Shown here: positions 61,884-64,000 of the stretch, piece by piece | Layout: every line of letters begins with the position of its first letter | Position numbering within the stretch: position 1 is the first letter of the stretch | Assembly (NCBI GenBank): GCA_013396655.1 | Contig: WBMV01006629.1 | Span: forward strand, 131,157 to 195,156 | Direction: 5' to 3' | From: Campylorhamphus procurvoides | Lineage: Eukaryota > Chordata > Aves > Passeriformes > Dendrocolaptidae | Length of the DNA: 64,000 nt | Notes under the pieces: model-generated | The model's input: only the letters and a program-made list of their open reading frames with translations | What the model was told of the DNA's origin: nothing | Databases searched by the model: none | Made by a program: the position numbers and the translations under genes

Positions 61884-64000
61884 GTAAGATGTTGAGGCAT
61901 TTGCTGTTTCCTATATTTGATATTTGAGTTTATTCTTCATTGGCACGGCCTCACTGATTTTATTTTCTTTCAGTCTCTTGTAGCATTTTTAAGGACATTT
62001 TTAGCCATACTTCTGTGCCTGCTAAAGCTCTGTATATTCGCTCAGAGTGTTCTTGCTCTCTCTGGAGGTACCTTAAATGCTCAGTTCAGAAGAAAGTGCC
62101 ATAAAAACTATCATTAGTGATTAAAATAGGAAAAAAATTAAAGGGCATATTAGAAATTATTGATAGGTAACAACACGGACTTTTAAATAGCATTTGAGCT
62201 TTCAAAATGCTACAGAAAGTGCCTTTTCCTTTTCTTAAAAAACAATCAGTATTGGCTGCTAAGAAGCATGTCAGGAAGATAATTCTGAATACGTGTTATG
62301 TCAGAAGTTTAGTAAGTGGACACCAGGCTTTGTGCTCACTGGAAGGAACCTGTGTTTCAGTCAGCAGCTTGTGTTGCTTTGTCCCTGCCGTGGATCACTG
62401 GCACAGCTTGGGAGTCTTCTGGCCACTGTTGTCAGAGGGTTACGTTATTGAAAAAGTGGCCTGGGGTAGCATGATCAGCTGAACCATTTAACTGTATTCC
62501 CAAAACAACAACCAGTAGTGTTTGTTAGGCAACTCATCCCCCAAAATAAAAACGTTAATAATAAAAGCCAGTCCCTGAACTGCAAATGAACATTACAGCT
62601 GGGCAGGAGGGAAGGGCTCAGTCTTGGCAAGCAACGAGCACTCTCAGTCTCAGCTGATGTCCACGTTGGCACCCTGGGGTCCTTGCTAAAAGTGTTTGTA
62701 AGACTGAGCTCAATCAAAAAGCAACTTCTGTTTTCACAATGGCTCTGTGTAATTTCAGATTAAAGTGGGGACTTGGGAATTTTTAAGTGCTGCTTCATAC
62801 CAAGCTCTGACTGTTTACAGGGACATGTTTTCCCATGTTTAAATTGAAAATAATGGAACAAAGGCAAAGACAGCAAAACTGGACTCAGATCTTCTGGTAG
62901 CCTTGATTCAGTAGCTTGGTTCATTGCAAGGAAATAATTGCAGTCTATACATTAGATTGAATATCCTTATAGGCAAAAGATGGATTAAATTACCCTGCAA
63001 TATCCGGGATGTTTTTACATATAAGTGTTTTTTCATGCTTGTGAATGGTGGCTTAACGTCTTTGCAGGCAGGCACACAGACCAGTAGCTGTCATCAGACC
63101 ATTAGTATCAGCTTGCAGACGTTGACTTCACTCCCTGTTTGTCAAATCCTAGGGAGGCAATGGCAAGATTAATGTTTATTTCCAGCTGAGCCTGGAACTG
63201 GAAACCTGGGCAGTTCCAAAAAATCTTCAGAACAGGCCTAGTTCAGTGTCTTATATAATGGCAGGATCTTTTGTTTGTTTGTTTATTTTTTCTTTTTCCA
63301 TTCTTATACAGCATTAATGATGGGTAATGGCTAAACCTTAAAGTGCTGGCAAAAGTCTCTATACTTTTTGATCTCAGAAGAAACTTCCTAAATGCCTCCT
63401 TAAATAAGAAAATGTTGACATGCTTATATAGAGGGCGCAAAGGTTCTCTTCTCTGAAGGCAGCAAGAAAGCTCCTTGAAAGCAATTTTGTTTTTGCTTTC
63501 AACTGTCTGGAAGTTAAGCACCTTTATCTAAGATGGTTATTTGTGTTCCTTCTATAGTTAGTAGTGAGAAATCATCCACTCCAGATGGCAAACAAACTGC
63601 AGATAGCCTTTTAGGGTTAATAACTTGTCCTTCAGAGATATTTACCTCTGCATTGACTATCTTGGTCCTACATTTTCAACAAATTACTACTACAATGTAA
63701 GATGGAGCCCTGTAGGCTGCTTGCAGCAGTCCTGTGCCACAATGCTGCCACAGTGAGAGAGTATTCAATTTCAAAATTATTGTGCAGATTGTTATGACAC
63801 CAGACAATGTATGTGACAGGAAACTGAACTCCACCTTTGGCCCCAGGAATGCCATCCAAACAAACAAGTATTTTTTTATTATTCCAGTGTCATCAAACAT
63901 ACTAACAATGCATTTAGAGGCCCCACCTTCTCCTGCAGCTGTGTTGAAGGCTCTGATATATATTCCTAGAGAGATAAAAGCAAAGCCATGAAGATGTGTT
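61884..64000 (+). other. LMOD2 intron 1 (partial)
   Basis: No acidic linker or leucine-rich repeat coding sequence of LMOD2 exon 2 was found up to the window edge. No repeat family was recognised. Confidence 0.6.

Noticed and set aside
1..64000. tRNA, rRNA, CRISPR or bacterial-style operon elements
   Set aside because: None seen. The window is vertebrate nuclear DNA and the small tandem repeats are microsatellites or LTR-internal arrays.

Overview
This is nuclear DNA from a bird, most likely a passerine or another neoavian. CR1 LINE 3' ends lie throughout on both strands. There is an ERV solo LTR with the TGTCGTGG...CCACGACA ends that I recall from songbird genomes, and a second avian-type ERVL LTR scrap. 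Genes are broken into small exons with GT-AG (once GC-AG) introns. The gene order IQUB - NDUFA5 - ASB15 - LMOD2 matches human 7q31.

Layout, left to right. (1) 2.9-7.6 kb, minus: the first three coding exons of a V-ATPase accessory subunit Ac45 (ATP6AP1)-like gene, with signal peptide and consistent splice sites; the rest could not be placed with confidence. (2) 12.8-31.4 kb, minus: IQUB, ten coding exons, every junction in frame, predicted 644 aa. The N-terminal ubiquitin-like domain of the mammalian protein has no counterpart. A GC-rich promoter at 31.6-32.3 kb holds an assembly gap, a CCCCACAGA-type minisatellite and an RFX X-box. (3) 33,748-35,087: a complete 1,340-bp solo LTR with a 5-bp target duplication and an internal 80-bp tandem array. 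(4) 37.3-40.4 kb, minus: NDUFA5, five coding exons, 116 aa, GC-rich promoter with two NRF-1-type sites. (5) 42.6-42.8 kb, minus: an unidentified possible terminal exon. (6) 46.9-49.7 kb, plus: remains of ASB15, a muscle E3 adaptor gene, with a nonsense codon, a frameshift, missing middle exons and a CR1 insertion. (7) 61.6 kb onward, plus: LMOD2 first coding exon; the rest lies beyond the window.

The rest is AT-rich intergenic and intronic DNA. The genes are not an operon. IQUB acts in cilia and flagella, NDUFA5 in mitochondrial complex I, and LMOD2 (with former ASB15) in striated muscle. I found no tRNA, rRNA or CRISPR. The main points for a second look are the decayed ASB15, the short IQUB, the Ac45-like paralogue and the solo LTR upstream of the IQUB promoter.
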